Of a DNA stretch of 64,000 nucleotides, positions 24,849-34,002 are shown one piece after another. A program made the position numbers and the translations under genes. The first letter of the stretch is position 1, and the number at the start of each line of letters is the position of its first letter. The stretch lies in assembly GCA_030427505.1 (NCBI GenBank), contig JAUICH010000008.1, positions 210,456-274,455 of the forward strand, given 5' to 3'. The stretch is from Verrucomicrobiia bacterium (GTDB lineage Bacteria > Verrucomicrobiota > Verrucomicrobiia > Verrucomicrobiales > DEV007). Below the pieces are notes generated by a model that did not search any database, was not told the origin of the DNA, and saw only the letters and a list, made by a program, of their open reading frames with translations.

Positions 24849-27214
24849 TGTTGTTTTCCTGGATAGCTCCTGGCGAGTCCCTGAGGATGGCGGGCGGGCA
24901 AGTGGCCTGGACCGTTGCGGGGATCGTGGTCTTGTTCGGGCTTATCTTGTTGGTTTGGGACTACCGCCGTCGCAGGCGGCGTCCCTTGGCCGGCTGGATC
25001 GCATTTTTTGCAAAGACCGCGGCCCTGGCGCTGTTGGCCCTGGCCATCCTGGAGCCGATGGTGACCGGGGAGTCTCCGCGTAAGGGGGCCAATGACTTCG
25101 TCGTTCTGGCGGATAACAGCCGGGGCATGATGCTGGCGAAAGGTACGGCGGCGGATCCGCAAAAGGCATTCGCCACGTCTTCGGGCGAGCTTCCAGAGTG
25201 GATGGAAGAGCTGGAGAACACCTTCCGCGTGCAGTCCTTTGCCTTCGACCGCCGTCTGCGGCGTGTGTCAGATCTGTCGAGTCTGGACTACGCGGGCGAA
25301 GGGTCTGCCATGGGTTCTGCCTTGGGAGCTTTGTCAGACCGCTACCAGAAGCGGCCGCTGGCCGGCGTGCTGGTGGTCACGGACGGAAACGCCACGGATG
25401 AGATCGATTGGGACCGGCTTCTCGACGAAAGCGAAAAATCCCAAGCCCCCATCTTTCCCGTGGTTGCTGGGGGCAGCGACGAACCGGACCTGGGCTTTAC
25501 CGGCGCGGTGGTCACGCAGACTTCGTTTGAGGACGCTCCGGTCTCCGTGGCGGCCACCGTCTCCGCGCAGGGTTTTGCGGGGAAGTCCGCGGACGTAGTG
25601 GTGAAAGGCGAGGACGGAAAGGAACTGACTCGCGAAAACCATCTCTTTGAAGACGCGGAAGCCAGCCACGTCTTCAGTCTTCGCATACCCCTGGCCAAGC
25701 CGGGCGTGTCATTCCTGACGCTGGAGGTCGAAGAGTCCGGGAAGAAGCCAGACCAGGTGGCGGAAGCGACCGAGGAGAATAACCGCTACACCGTCGCGGT
25801 GGACCGGGGCGCGGATCAATACCGGGTGCTTTACGTCACCGGCCGGCCGAACTGGGAATACAAATTCTTCAATCGAGCCCTGAGCGGAGATTCCCAGATC
25901 CAGCTCGTCAGCCTGGTGCGGATCGCGAAACGGGAGCCGAAGTTCGAGTGGCGCGGAAGGGTGGGGGAGATGTCCAACCCCCTCTTTCGTGGGTTCCAGA
26001 ATGAAGCGGTGGAAGAGTCTCAGCGCTACGATCAGCCGGTCTTGATTCGCATGAACACGCGGGACAAGGACGAACTGAGCCAGGGCTTTCCGAAAGACCG
26101 GGAGAACCTCTTTGGCGAGTACCACGCCGTCATCATCGACGACCTGGAGGCGGAGTTTTTCACCCAGGAACAGATGACCCTCCTGGAGAACTTCGTCAGT
26201 CTTCGGGGCGGTTCGCTGTTGATGCTGGGCGGCCAGGAATCGTTCCAGCCTGGCGGCTATGATAAAACGCCGATTGGGCGCATGCTGCCGGTCTATCTCG
26301 ATCAGTTGGACAGGAACCCGGCTTCCGAAGACGCGCGCTTCGATCTGACCCGGGAAGGAAATCTGGAGCCCTCTGTCCGTCTGCGGCCGGACGAGCGCGA
26401 GGAAGAGATTCGCCTGGCCATGATGCCGGGATTTTACGTGGTGAACCGGCTGTTTGCCATTAAGCCGGGCGCCAGCGTTCTGGCGACCGTGAAGGACGAT
26501 GCCGGTCAGACCCACCCCGCCATCGTCACCCAGCGCTACGGAGAAGGGCGCTCCGCCGCCATGACCGTGGGCGACCTCTGGCGTTGGGGGATGATGGATG
26601 AGAAGGCGCGGGAAGACATGGAGAAAGCCTGGCGCCAGTTGGTGAGGTCGCTCGTGGTGGACGTGCCGGACTTGATTGAGCTGGAAACCCGGCGCGAAGG
26701 CACCGATGCGGCGGACCGGGTCAATCTTTCCGTCCGCGTCCGGGACAAAGCCTACCGGCCCCTGGGCAGCGCCTCGGTGAAATTCGAGATTACCGAACCC
26801 AGCGGCGAGGTCAGCGAACTCTACGCCGAACCCAGCCTGGCCGAGGCGGGGCTGTATGAGGCCGCCTACTACCCGGACTCTCCCGGTGGCTACCGCGTCC
26901 AGGCCGTGGTGACGGATGAAGAAAGCGAGCCACTGGGCACGGCGGAGACAGGTTGGAGCCTGAACCCCAATGCCGATGAATATCGCAACCTCCGGCCCAA
27001 TCGCGAGCTGTTGGAAAAGTTGGCACAGCAGACCGGCGGTAAGGTCTTGAGCCTGGGTGAACTGGGCGAGTTTGCCTCGTCCGTGAAGGACCTGGACGTG
27101 CCCGTCATGGAAGTGTGGACCCGGCCCCTCTGGCATGCGCCCTGGGTCATCGCCATCATCCTGGCATTGCTGGCGCTGGAATGGGGACTGCGGCGTTGGA
27201 GTGGAGGCATATGA
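24848..27214 (+). CDS. Membrane protein with degenerate VWA and glutamine amidotransferase-like domains
   Basis: A 788-residue protein from the ATG at 24848 (a GTG one codon earlier is possible). Two N-terminal membrane helices (WTVAGIVVLFGLILLVWDY; TAALALLALAILEPM) precede a VWA-like domain in which the metal motif is degenerate (LADNSRGMM). A central GATase1-like domain contains FFTQEQMTLLENFVSLRGG, LLMLGGQESF and later TVGDLWRWG, without a catalytic Cys triad. A C-terminal helix (VIAIILALLALEWGL) follows. This layout is the standard large membrane component of MoxR-linked clusters. It follows the DUF4175-like gene without a gap. Confidence 0.85.
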   Translation: MLFSWIAPGESLRMAGGQVAWTVAGIVVLFGLILLVWDYRRRRRRPLAGWIAFFAKTAALALLALAILEPMVTGESPRKGANDFVVLADNSRGMMLAKGTAADPQKAFATSSGELPEWMEELENTFRVQSFAFDRRLRRVSDLSSLDYAGEGSAMGSALGALSDRYQKRPLAGVLVVTDGNATDEIDWDRLLDESEKSQAPIFPVVAGGSDEPDLGFTGAVVTQTSFEDAPVSVAATVSAQGFAGKSADVVVKGEDGKELTRENHLFEDAEASHVFSLRIPLAKPGVSFLTLEVEESGKKPDQVAEATEENNRYTVAVDRGADQYRVLYVTGRPNWEYKFFNRALSGDSQIQLVSLVRIAKREPKFEWRGRVGEMSNPLFRGFQNEAVEESQRYDQPVLIRMNTRDKDELSQGFPKDRENLFGEYHAVIIDDLEAEFFTQEQMTLLENFVSLRGGSLLMLGGQESFQPGGYDKTPIGRMLPVYLDQLDRNPASEDARFDLTREGNLEPSVRLRPDEREEEIRLAMMPGFYVVNRLFAIKPGASVLATVKDDAGQTHPAIVTQRYGEGRSAAMTVGDLWRWGMMDEKAREDMEKAWRQLVRSLVVDVPDLIELETRREGTDAADRVNLSVRVRDKAYRPLGSASVKFEITEPSGEVSELYAEPSLAEAGLYEAAYYPDSPGGYRVQAVVTDEESEPLGTAETGWSLNPNADEYRNLRPNRELLEKLAQQTGGKVLSLGELGEFASSVKDLDVPVMEVWTRPLWHAPWVIAIILALLALEWGLRRWSGGI

Positions 27215-27241
27215 GATTTTGACCGATTAGGAAGTAAAGAA

Positions 27242-28288
27242 ATGATCAACCTCACGTCAGTCAGTCGCACCTTTCAGAGAATTGCCTTTTTGGTGTTTTT
27301 GTCAGGGTGTTGGTGCCTGTTCTCCGGGTCGCCGGTTGCCGCGGCCGCGCCCCAGCGTGGCTGGACCGTCCTGGTCGTGGTGGGAGCGGAAGGCGCGGAA
27401 AACTATGGCAAGGAATTCGATGAAGCCGCCCGCCGGTGGCGAGATGCCTGTGGTCTGGGTGGGGTCTCCTGCGAGGTAATCGGTCTGGAGGCCAAAAAGG
27501 GCGGCAAGAGTGACTTCGACGCTCTGAAAGACGAACTCGCCAAGGCCGCGAAGGAAAAGAAAGAAACGCCCCTCTGGGTCGTGTTGATTGGTCACGGCAC
27601 CTTTGACGGACGTTCTGCCAAGTTCAATCTACGCGGGCCGGACGTTTCCGCCCAGGAATTGGCCGCCTGGCTGAAGCCCGTGAAGCGGCCGCTGGTGGTG
27701 GTGAACACCGCCTCATCCAGTTCGCCGTTCCTGAACACCGTCGCGGGGAAAGACCGCATTGTTATTACCGCCACAAAGAGCCCGGACGAGATCTTCTACA
27801 CTCGGTTTGGCGAGTACATGGCCGACGCCATTGGCGGCAAGCCGGAGGCGGATGCCGACAACGACGAGCAAGTCTCCCTCCTGGAAGCCTTTCTCTACGC
27901 CTCGAACCGCGTGCAGGAGTACTACGACAAAGAAGGACTGCTCGCCACGGAACACGCGATTATCGACGACAATGGCGACGGCAAAGGCACCCGGGCCGAC
28001 TGGTTCGAAGGGGTTCGCGTAGTCAAGTCGCCCGCCGAGGGCGAGGAACCCGACGGCCTCCGTGCTCACCAACTCCACCTTGTTCCGAACGAACTGGAGG
28101 CCCTGATGCCCGAACCCCTGCGCAAGCAGCGGGACGAACTGGAGCTTCAGGTAAGAGCCCTGATCCGGCAGAAGGATGAATTGCCGGAAGATGACTACTA
28201 TAAGAAGCTGGAGGCGCTCTTTCTGAAGATCGCGAAGATCTACGATGAGGTTGAGTCCGGCCTGAAGCGGGAGGGCGACAGCGGATAG
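27242..28288 (+). CDS. Exported caspase-fold (C13-like) protein lacking the catalytic Cys
   Basis: A 348-residue protein with a signal peptide (FLVFLSGCWCLFSG...AAAA). The core resembles a caspase/legumain-type fold. It has VVLIGHGTFDG with His118 in the position of the catalytic His. The strand that normally carries the Cys reads VVVNTASSSSPF (residues 152-163), so no Cys is present. Later come FGEYMADAI and a Ca-binding-like segment DDNGDGKGTRADW, then a coiled-coil-like C-terminus. It may be a non-catalytic scaffold or use Ser. It starts 27 bp after the previous cluster gene. Confidence 0.7.
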   Translation: MINLTSVSRTFQRIAFLVFLSGCWCLFSGSPVAAAAPQRGWTVLVVVGAEGAENYGKEFDEAARRWRDACGLGGVSCEVIGLEAKKGGKSDFDALKDELAKAAKEKKETPLWVVLIGHGTFDGRSAKFNLRGPDVSAQELAAWLKPVKRPLVVVNTASSSSPFLNTVAGKDRIVITATKSPDEIFYTRFGEYMADAIGGKPEADADNDEQVSLLEAFLYASNRVQEYYDKEGLLATEHAIIDDNGDGKGTRADWFEGVRVVKSPAEGEEPDGLRAHQLHLVPNELEALMPEPLRKQRDELELQVRALIRQKDELPEDDYYKKLEALFLKIAKIYDEVESGLKREGDSG

Positions 28289-28359
28289 CCGCGTCTGACT
28301 TTTCTCGATCTGCTCGCCTTCCCTTTTGATCTTTTCCCACGGACGGCCATCTTGGGAAC

Positions 28360-30504
28360 GTGAAACGGATCGGCCTGACGAAACGCGCCCACGTCTCCCG
28401 TGGTGGGAGACTGGTGGCCGTGATCGCCCTAGTGCTGATGGTAGGGCTGGCGGGCTTCTTTTCCCACACCCTGGGCTGGGTGCTGTGGGTGATCCTGGGG
28501 CTGGGTTGCGTGGGACTGGCCGGCTTGCTGTCCTGGAAGTCCACGGATGAAGGACCGGAAGGTCTCCAAGAGTCCCTGATTCGCGCCGCGCGGGAGGCCA
28601 TGGAGAAGGAGATGGAAACCATCGACCAGAAGCGGCGCGAGTTTGCCAAAATGGTCATGGCCTACGGCGAGTGGCTGGAGTTTCCAAACTTCGAGGAATT
28701 GAAAGCCCAGGACTGGGTCGCGGAGGTGAAGTCGGAAAAAGATTCCGAGATCCGCCGCCTGGTCGATGCCGAGTCTGACCGGATGCTCGCGCAATTCACA
28801 AAAGGCGCCTACTGGGAGGGCGGCGTCTTTCAGCACCGCCTGCTCATGGGGGAGGTGTTGCAGTTCGTGGAGTCCATCGCCAAAACTTATCAGCCGGAAT
28901 CCACGCGTCCGTTGCTGGAAACGAACCTGGAAGCGGTGCTGAAGGCCATCAACCGGGCGTCTTTGCACGTTATTCTTCTACTGGAAGAACTGCCGCTGAT
29001 CGATCTGAAGGATTACAACCTGCGCAAACTCTACGAAGGCATCCGCCGCGCGGGCAATGTGTATAAGAAGTACGAGGAAATCTCGCCCTTGCTGGAGCCC
29101 GTGCGCTACCTCTGGCAGACCAGCAAGTTTCTGCTCACGTCCAATCCCGTGCTGGCGGCGGGCTGGATCGCGGGCACGGAGCTGGCCCGCTACGGCACGA
29201 AGAAGATCGGGAAAAAGATGGTGGACGCCTACCTGCTTTCCCTGGTGCGCCAGTCCCTGCGCATCATCGCCACGGAGACCGCCACCATTTTCGACCGCAC
29301 CCACCGTTACCGGGACCCGGACTGGGTCTATGGCGTGGAACTGACGCACCTGGTCAGTGCGTTTCCGCTGTCCCGCGAAACCCTGCGCGGTGCGTTCCGG
29401 GAACTGGGCAAAGTGCCGTTGGCCAGCACCTACGACCGCATTTTCCTTTACCGTTGCCTGGCCCAGCACATCAGCCCGAAGCCACAGCTCTTTGCCCAGG
29501 CCGATCTGTTGCCCATTGAGTTGAGAGAGCAACTGGCCACCCGGCTCACTCATTTCTTCAAACGCTTCGTCCACGGCAGGCAGTCTTCCAAGGTGCTCGA
29601 ATGGAAGGAAGGCGTGGAAGAGCGCCTCCAGATTTCTCTGGACGTGGAAGTGATCGAGGGGCCGCACTCCCGCCGCGAGTTGATTGTGAACTCTCTGGAG
29701 TCTCTAGCCTCGTTTCTTCACAGCGTCACGGCCTGCCGCTCGGAGAGGGTGGTGGACCTGCTTCGCTCCACCCAACTCTACCGCATGCTCAGCCCGGAAG
29801 CCGGGGAAGCCGCGCTGCGGGGGCTGAGAGCCCAGAAGGAAGAGGACTTTTTCTTTCCCGATCTGGAACCGTCCAGCGACCTGGTGAAACCCTACCTGGA
29901 AGACATCTGCGACTTGGACGCCCGCGTGGGAGACCGCTCGCTACGCAGCTATTGGGTGGCCCGGGAAGCCGCGGAGTACTTCCGGTTCGATGGCTGGAAA
30001 ACCCTGGAGCGCCGTCTGGCCAAGCACTACGCGGCTACCGCTTCGCGATCCCTGGTGCCCGAGAGCCCGGAACGGGCGGTACCGGAATCCCTCGCCTACA
30101 TCCTGCCTGAGTTCCTGGAAGAGGGCGAGCGACCCTCGTTTCTCTACCGGGAGGTAACCATCGATCACGCGAAGCCCAACGCCCAGTGGGCGGAACTGGA
30201 GCGCGAATATTCCCGCCGCTTTCTCGTGGGCACCTCCGCCAATCGCGTGCTGCTCTTTGCGCAGAATCCGAACCGGCCAAATCACGAACCCGAGAAGACG
30301 GTATTGCTCTGGGAAGCGGACTCCCCGGGTGTCCAGGCCAGCTTTGAGGGCCGGCTCGGGGTGCGGGACTGCATTCTCCAGGGCGGGCTCTGGCACTTCG
30401 ACCGGGACGATGGGGGCCGCCGGGTTCGTATTCCCGGCATGCGCTTTAAGAGCCAGCGGGGGTACCTGGCGGCGTTGCGGGATTTCCTGGGCATCGCCAA
30501 GTAA
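28360..30504 (+). CDS. Unrecognised 714-residue membrane-anchored protein
   Basis: From a GTG at 28360. Two close membrane helices (about residues 17-35 and 38-57) are followed by a large, mainly helical soluble part with regular Glu/Arg patterns. A hydrophobic segment (NPVLAAGWIAGTELARYGTK) occurs near residue 265. No catalytic motif, metal site or known repeat is evident. It closes the cluster that begins at 12864, 71 bp after the caspase-like gene, on the same strand. Translation runs uninterrupted and codon use matches the neighbours, so it is a real gene. I cannot name its family. Confidence 0.75.
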   Translation: MKRIGLTKRAHVSRGGRLVAVIALVLMVGLAGFFSHTLGWVLWVILGLGCVGLAGLLSWKSTDEGPEGLQESLIRAAREAMEKEMETIDQKRREFAKMVMAYGEWLEFPNFEELKAQDWVAEVKSEKDSEIRRLVDAESDRMLAQFTKGAYWEGGVFQHRLLMGEVLQFVESIAKTYQPESTRPLLETNLEAVLKAINRASLHVILLLEELPLIDLKDYNLRKLYEGIRRAGNVYKKYEEISPLLEPVRYLWQTSKFLLTSNPVLAAGWIAGTELARYGTKKIGKKMVDAYLLSLVRQSLRIIATETATIFDRTHRYRDPDWVYGVELTHLVSAFPLSRETLRGAFRELGKVPLASTYDRIFLYRCLAQHISPKPQLFAQADLLPIELREQLATRLTHFFKRFVHGRQSSKVLEWKEGVEERLQISLDVEVIEGPHSRRELIVNSLESLASFLHSVTACRSERVVDLLRSTQLYRMLSPEAGEAALRGLRAQKEEDFFFPDLEPSSDLVKPYLEDICDLDARVGDRSLRSYWVAREAAEYFRFDGWKTLERRLAKHYAATASRSLVPESPERAVPESLAYILPEFLEEGERPSFLYREVTIDHAKPNAQWAELEREYSRRFLVGTSANRVLLFAQNPNRPNHEPEKTVLLWEADSPGVQASFEGRLGVRDCILQGGLWHFDRDDGGRRVRIPGMRFKSQRGYLAALRDFLGIAK

Positions 30505-30544
30505 GAAGTGTTCCCCGCCGGAGCTTTTCGGCTAGGATGGGAAA

Positions 30545-32233
30545 GTGATCGACCCCTCCACGACCCCCAACGATCCTAGATCGTTCCCAAGCCAGGCAGA
30601 TGCCGCCTCGGGAACACCCGTGTCTCATGGCGGGAAAGCAGAGCGGCCGCGGGAGCAGAACGAGCATCTGTCGTTTTTCCGGTATATCTGGGGTCCGGTC
30701 AGCTACACAATGGCCCGCCGCCTGATCGTGCGGGGCATGGCGCTGGTCTATCTGATCGCCATTGTTTCCTGGTGGGTCCAGGCGCCGGATCTGGTGGGCG
30801 AGGACGGCTTGGTCCCGGCCGGGGCACAACTGGAGCGAATTCAGGCTTACTTTGAAAATAATGGAGGAAGCGCGTTTTGGAACTACCCCACGCTGTTTCA
30901 CTGGGGCTTCAGCGACGGGTGGCTGATGGCGGCCTGTCTGGTGGGGACCGTGCTGGCGGTGCTGGCGCTGGCGGGCGTTTTCCAGGGCCCCTGCTTCCTG
31001 TTGCTCTGGGGGATTTACCTTTCGCTGGCGAACACGGGCGGCATTTTCATGAGCTACCAGTGGGACACCCTGCTGCAGGAGGCGGGTCTGCTGGTGCTGT
31101 TCCTGGCGCCGTGGCAAGCCTGGGCCCACTGGCGCACCGCGGACGAGCCGGATACCTGGGCCTCCCGGCTGGGCATCCTGCTGTTTCAGTGGCTGCTCTT
31201 CCGGCTCATGTTCTTCTCCGGCTACACAAAGATGACGGCGGGCGACCCCAGTTGGAAAGACGGCACCGCCATGACCTACCACTACCTGACCCAGCCTCTT
31301 CCGGCTTGGACGGCCTGGTTTGCTCATCAATTACCCCGCTGGTTCCACGTCGGCTCCTGCTGGATCATGCTGATGATCGAACTGGTGGTCCCGTTTTTCA
31401 TCTTCTTCGGCAGCCGGGTCCGGTGGGTGGCCGGCCTGCTGACGGCGGGCCTCATGGCTCTGATCTTCCTGACCGGGAACTACAACTTTTTCAACATCCT
31501 CACCGGAGTATTGTGCTTGAGCTGCTTCGCGGACCGTGTCTGGCCGCGATGGCTCTTGAGATGGACCGGTATGCGGGTGCCAGAAATTCCGCGATCTTTG
31601 GGAACTCAGTGGCAGGTTTTCCGGTCGCTGGAAACCTGGCCCGCCGCCTTGCGGGATGGCTTCGCCACGGTGTGCGGAGGGGCGATCTTTCTGGTCTCTC
31701 TGGTGGTCTGCTACACCCAGTTGGCGGACAACCCCGCGAACCGGAATCCGATGGTCCGGTTCGTTAGTTCCAAAATAGCGCCTTTCCGGGCCGTGAACGG
31801 ATACGGGCTGTTCCGCGTGATGACCAAGGACCGGCCGGAGATCGTCCTGGAAGGCAGCCCGGACGGAGTGGAATGGCGGGAATACGACCTGCGCTGGAAG
31901 CCCGGCCCGCTGGACGAACGGCCCCGCTTCGTCGCCCCACACCAGCCCCGGCTGGACTGGCAGTTCTGGTTTTTTGCCCTGGAAAGGCGCTATCACCCTC
32001 AATCGCGAAACGCGGAGTGGTTCTCCACGCTCTTGGTCAAACTCCTGAACGGAGACGAGTCCGCGCAGGTCTTCTTTGAGGAAAATCCCTTTCCAAACCA
32101 GCCGCCCAAGTATCTCCGGGCACTGCTCTACTTGTACGACTTCACTACGGCGGAAGAGCGGCGGGAAACGGGGGACTGGTGGAAACGGAAACCCCAGAGA
32201 TTGTTTTTGGGCGAGGTATCCCGCCGGGAATGA
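30545..32233 (+). CDS. Lipase maturation factor-like integral membrane protein
   Basis: A 562-residue protein, start GTG at 30545. Multiple membrane helices and the LMF family motifs are visible: FMSYQWDTLLQEAGLLVLFL, WLLFRLMFFSGYTKMTAGDP, then TAMTYHYLTQPLPAW, IELVVPFFIFF and LTGNYNFFNILT. In animals LMF1 helps lipoprotein lipase fold in the ER. The bacterial homologues are common in Verrucomicrobia and Actinobacteria and have no settled function. The C-terminal 150 residues are soluble. It follows the MoxR cluster by about 40 bp, but belonging to it is uncertain. Confidence 0.85.
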   Translation: MIDPSTTPNDPRSFPSQADAASGTPVSHGGKAERPREQNEHLSFFRYIWGPVSYTMARRLIVRGMALVYLIAIVSWWVQAPDLVGEDGLVPAGAQLERIQAYFENNGGSAFWNYPTLFHWGFSDGWLMAACLVGTVLAVLALAGVFQGPCFLLLWGIYLSLANTGGIFMSYQWDTLLQEAGLLVLFLAPWQAWAHWRTADEPDTWASRLGILLFQWLLFRLMFFSGYTKMTAGDPSWKDGTAMTYHYLTQPLPAWTAWFAHQLPRWFHVGSCWIMLMIELVVPFFIFFGSRVRWVAGLLTAGLMALIFLTGNYNFFNILTGVLCLSCFADRVWPRWLLRWTGMRVPEIPRSLGTQWQVFRSLETWPAALRDGFATVCGGAIFLVSLVVCYTQLADNPANRNPMVRFVSSKIAPFRAVNGYGLFRVMTKDRPEIVLEGSPDGVEWREYDLRWKPGPLDERPRFVAPHQPRLDWQFWFFALERRYHPQSRNAEWFSTLLVKLLNGDESAQVFFEENPFPNQPPKYLRALLYLYDFTTAEERRETGDWWKRKPQRLFLGEVSRRE

Positions 32234-32371
32234 GGGGCGTTTGCTCCCTTTCGTTGAGAAAGCCGGGCCGGGTGGTATAGTTGCGCCTCAGCCAACTGCC
32301 TTGGCAATGCCAGTAATTGGTTGTTTCTACCGTAAAAACCTTCCATTTCCATAATACCTGTCACCCCCCTC

Positions 32372-33961
32372 ATGGAGGCAATAATCGATTTTCTCAAAGT
32401 CATCGGCATTCTCTTGCTGGTTGTCATGGTCTTTAACGTGCTCATCATCGTGCACGAATGGGGTCACTTTCTGGCCGCCCGTTGGCGTGGGCTGAAGGTG
32501 GACCGGTTTCAGATTTGGTTCGGCAAACCCATCTGGAAAAAGACCTACAATGGCGTGCAGTACGGCTTGGGTAGCATTCCCGCCGGCGGCTTCGTCGCCC
32601 TGCCCCAGATGGCGCCCATGGAGGCCATCGAAGGGAAAAACACGGAGGAAGGCGGACAGCGGGAGGAATTGCCCCCCATCAGCCCGCTGGACAAGATCAT
32701 CGTAGCCTTTGCCGGGCCGCTTTTCAGTTTCTTGCTGGCGGTCTTTTTCGCCGTCGTCGTCTGGGTGGTCGGAAAGCCGGAAGCCGCCAATGCCGCCAGC
32801 CACAACGTGGGCTGGGTGTACCCCGAAAGTCCGGCCGCGGCCGCGGGTTTCCAGGTGGGAGACGAGATCGTTTCCGTGGACGGAAAGCCCATCAAGCATT
32901 TCCACGGCATGATCGACAGCGTGGACTGGAACGTCATTACCAGCGAGAGGGAACAGATTCCCTTTGTCATCAACCGGCCCGGCAAGGGGGAGATGACGTT
33001 GACCCTTGAGAAGGACCTCGATAAGGACCGGGAAGAACAGCGGAAAGAGGACGAAAAGCTTTCCTGGTACTCCCGCCTCTTCTACGCGATTTTCAGCCGT
33101 CCGGGGCTGTTCGATTCCGGGCTCCGTGGGGAGGAGATCCCCATGATTGCGAATGTGTTGGAACACGGTCCCGCGGACGAAGCCGGCCTGCGATCAAAGG
33201 ACCTGATTGTGAAGATTGACGGAAAACCGGTCACGAGCCGTTTTCAGGTGATCGATTTCATCGACAGTCAAGAAGGCAAGACCTTCGACTTGACCTATCA
33301 GCGGGACGGGGTGGACCACACGGTTCAAATCACGCCACGCGTGCCGGACCGGATTCCCAAGAGCATCCAGGAAGAGCTGGAAAAAGAAAACAAGACCTTC
33401 CCTCCGAAGGCAGGCTTTGACTGGGACGATTGGGGCAAGTCCAAGATCGACAAACCCACTCCCATTGCCCAGATCACGGACAGTTTCCGCGTCATCACGA
33501 ATACCCTGAGTGCCGTGTTCTCTCCGAAAACCGGTGTCTCCGCGAGCCATCTCAGCGGTCCCGTGGGGATCATGGACCTTTACTACCGGCTGTTCGATCA
33601 CCCGGACGGCTGGCGTCTCGTTATCTGGTTCAGCGTGGTGCTGAATATCAACCTGGCCATTTTGAACCTGCTGCCCCTGCCGGTTTTGGACGGGGGCCAC
33701 ATCGTGATGGGGATCTTGGAGGGAATCCGGAGGAAGCCGCTTAACTTCCGGGCGCTCGAAGTCATTCAGACGGTCTGTGTCGTCTTTCTTCTCGGGTTCA
33801 TGCTGTTTGTGACCATGAAAGACACCGGGGCTCTCTTTGGCCGAAACCGGGAAATGCCGGCGTATCTGCCACCCGATCAACGGGAACAACAGGCAAAGCC
33901 CGAGACCCAAGACCCTTCGCCGGAGCCTGCCGCGCCGGAAACGGCGCCCGCCGGACAGTAG
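32372..33961 (+). CDS. rseP: RIP metalloprotease RseP (site-2 protease)
   Basis: A 529-residue integral membrane zinc protease. The first helix carries HEWGH (residues 28-32), and LDGGH near residues 439-443 in the last part (PVLDGGHIVMGILEG) supplies the third metal ligand. Two PDZ-like segments lie between (VYPESPAAAAGFQVGDEIVS and later HGPADEAGLRSKDLIV). It cuts anti-sigma factors inside the membrane in envelope stress responses. The protein is longer than E. coli RseP because of a charged linker between the PDZ parts. It is followed by ispG after about 40 bp, an order common in several phyla. Confidence 0.95.
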   Translation: MEAIIDFLKVIGILLLVVMVFNVLIIVHEWGHFLAARWRGLKVDRFQIWFGKPIWKKTYNGVQYGLGSIPAGGFVALPQMAPMEAIEGKNTEEGGQREELPPISPLDKIIVAFAGPLFSFLLAVFFAVVVWVVGKPEAANAASHNVGWVYPESPAAAAGFQVGDEIVSVDGKPIKHFHGMIDSVDWNVITSEREQIPFVINRPGKGEMTLTLEKDLDKDREEQRKEDEKLSWYSRLFYAIFSRPGLFDSGLRGEEIPMIANVLEHGPADEAGLRSKDLIVKIDGKPVTSRFQVIDFIDSQEGKTFDLTYQRDGVDHTVQITPRVPDRIPKSIQEELEKENKTFPPKAGFDWDDWGKSKIDKPTPIAQITDSFRVITNTLSAVFSPKTGVSASHLSGPVGIMDLYYRLFDHPDGWRLVIWFSVVLNINLAILNLLPLPVLDGGHIVMGILEGIRRKPLNFRALEVIQTVCVVFLLGFMLFVTMKDTGALFGRNREMPAYLPPDQREQQAKPETQDPSPEPAAPETAPAGQ

Positions 33962-34002
33962 CGTAAAAGGCGCTACCTGTGCTACCATACGGTACACAAG
34001 GT

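Noticed and set aside
25709..27136. A 475-codon minus-strand frame
   Set aside because: Inside the VWA/GATase-like gene; His, Gln, Phe and Gly rich with no family features.
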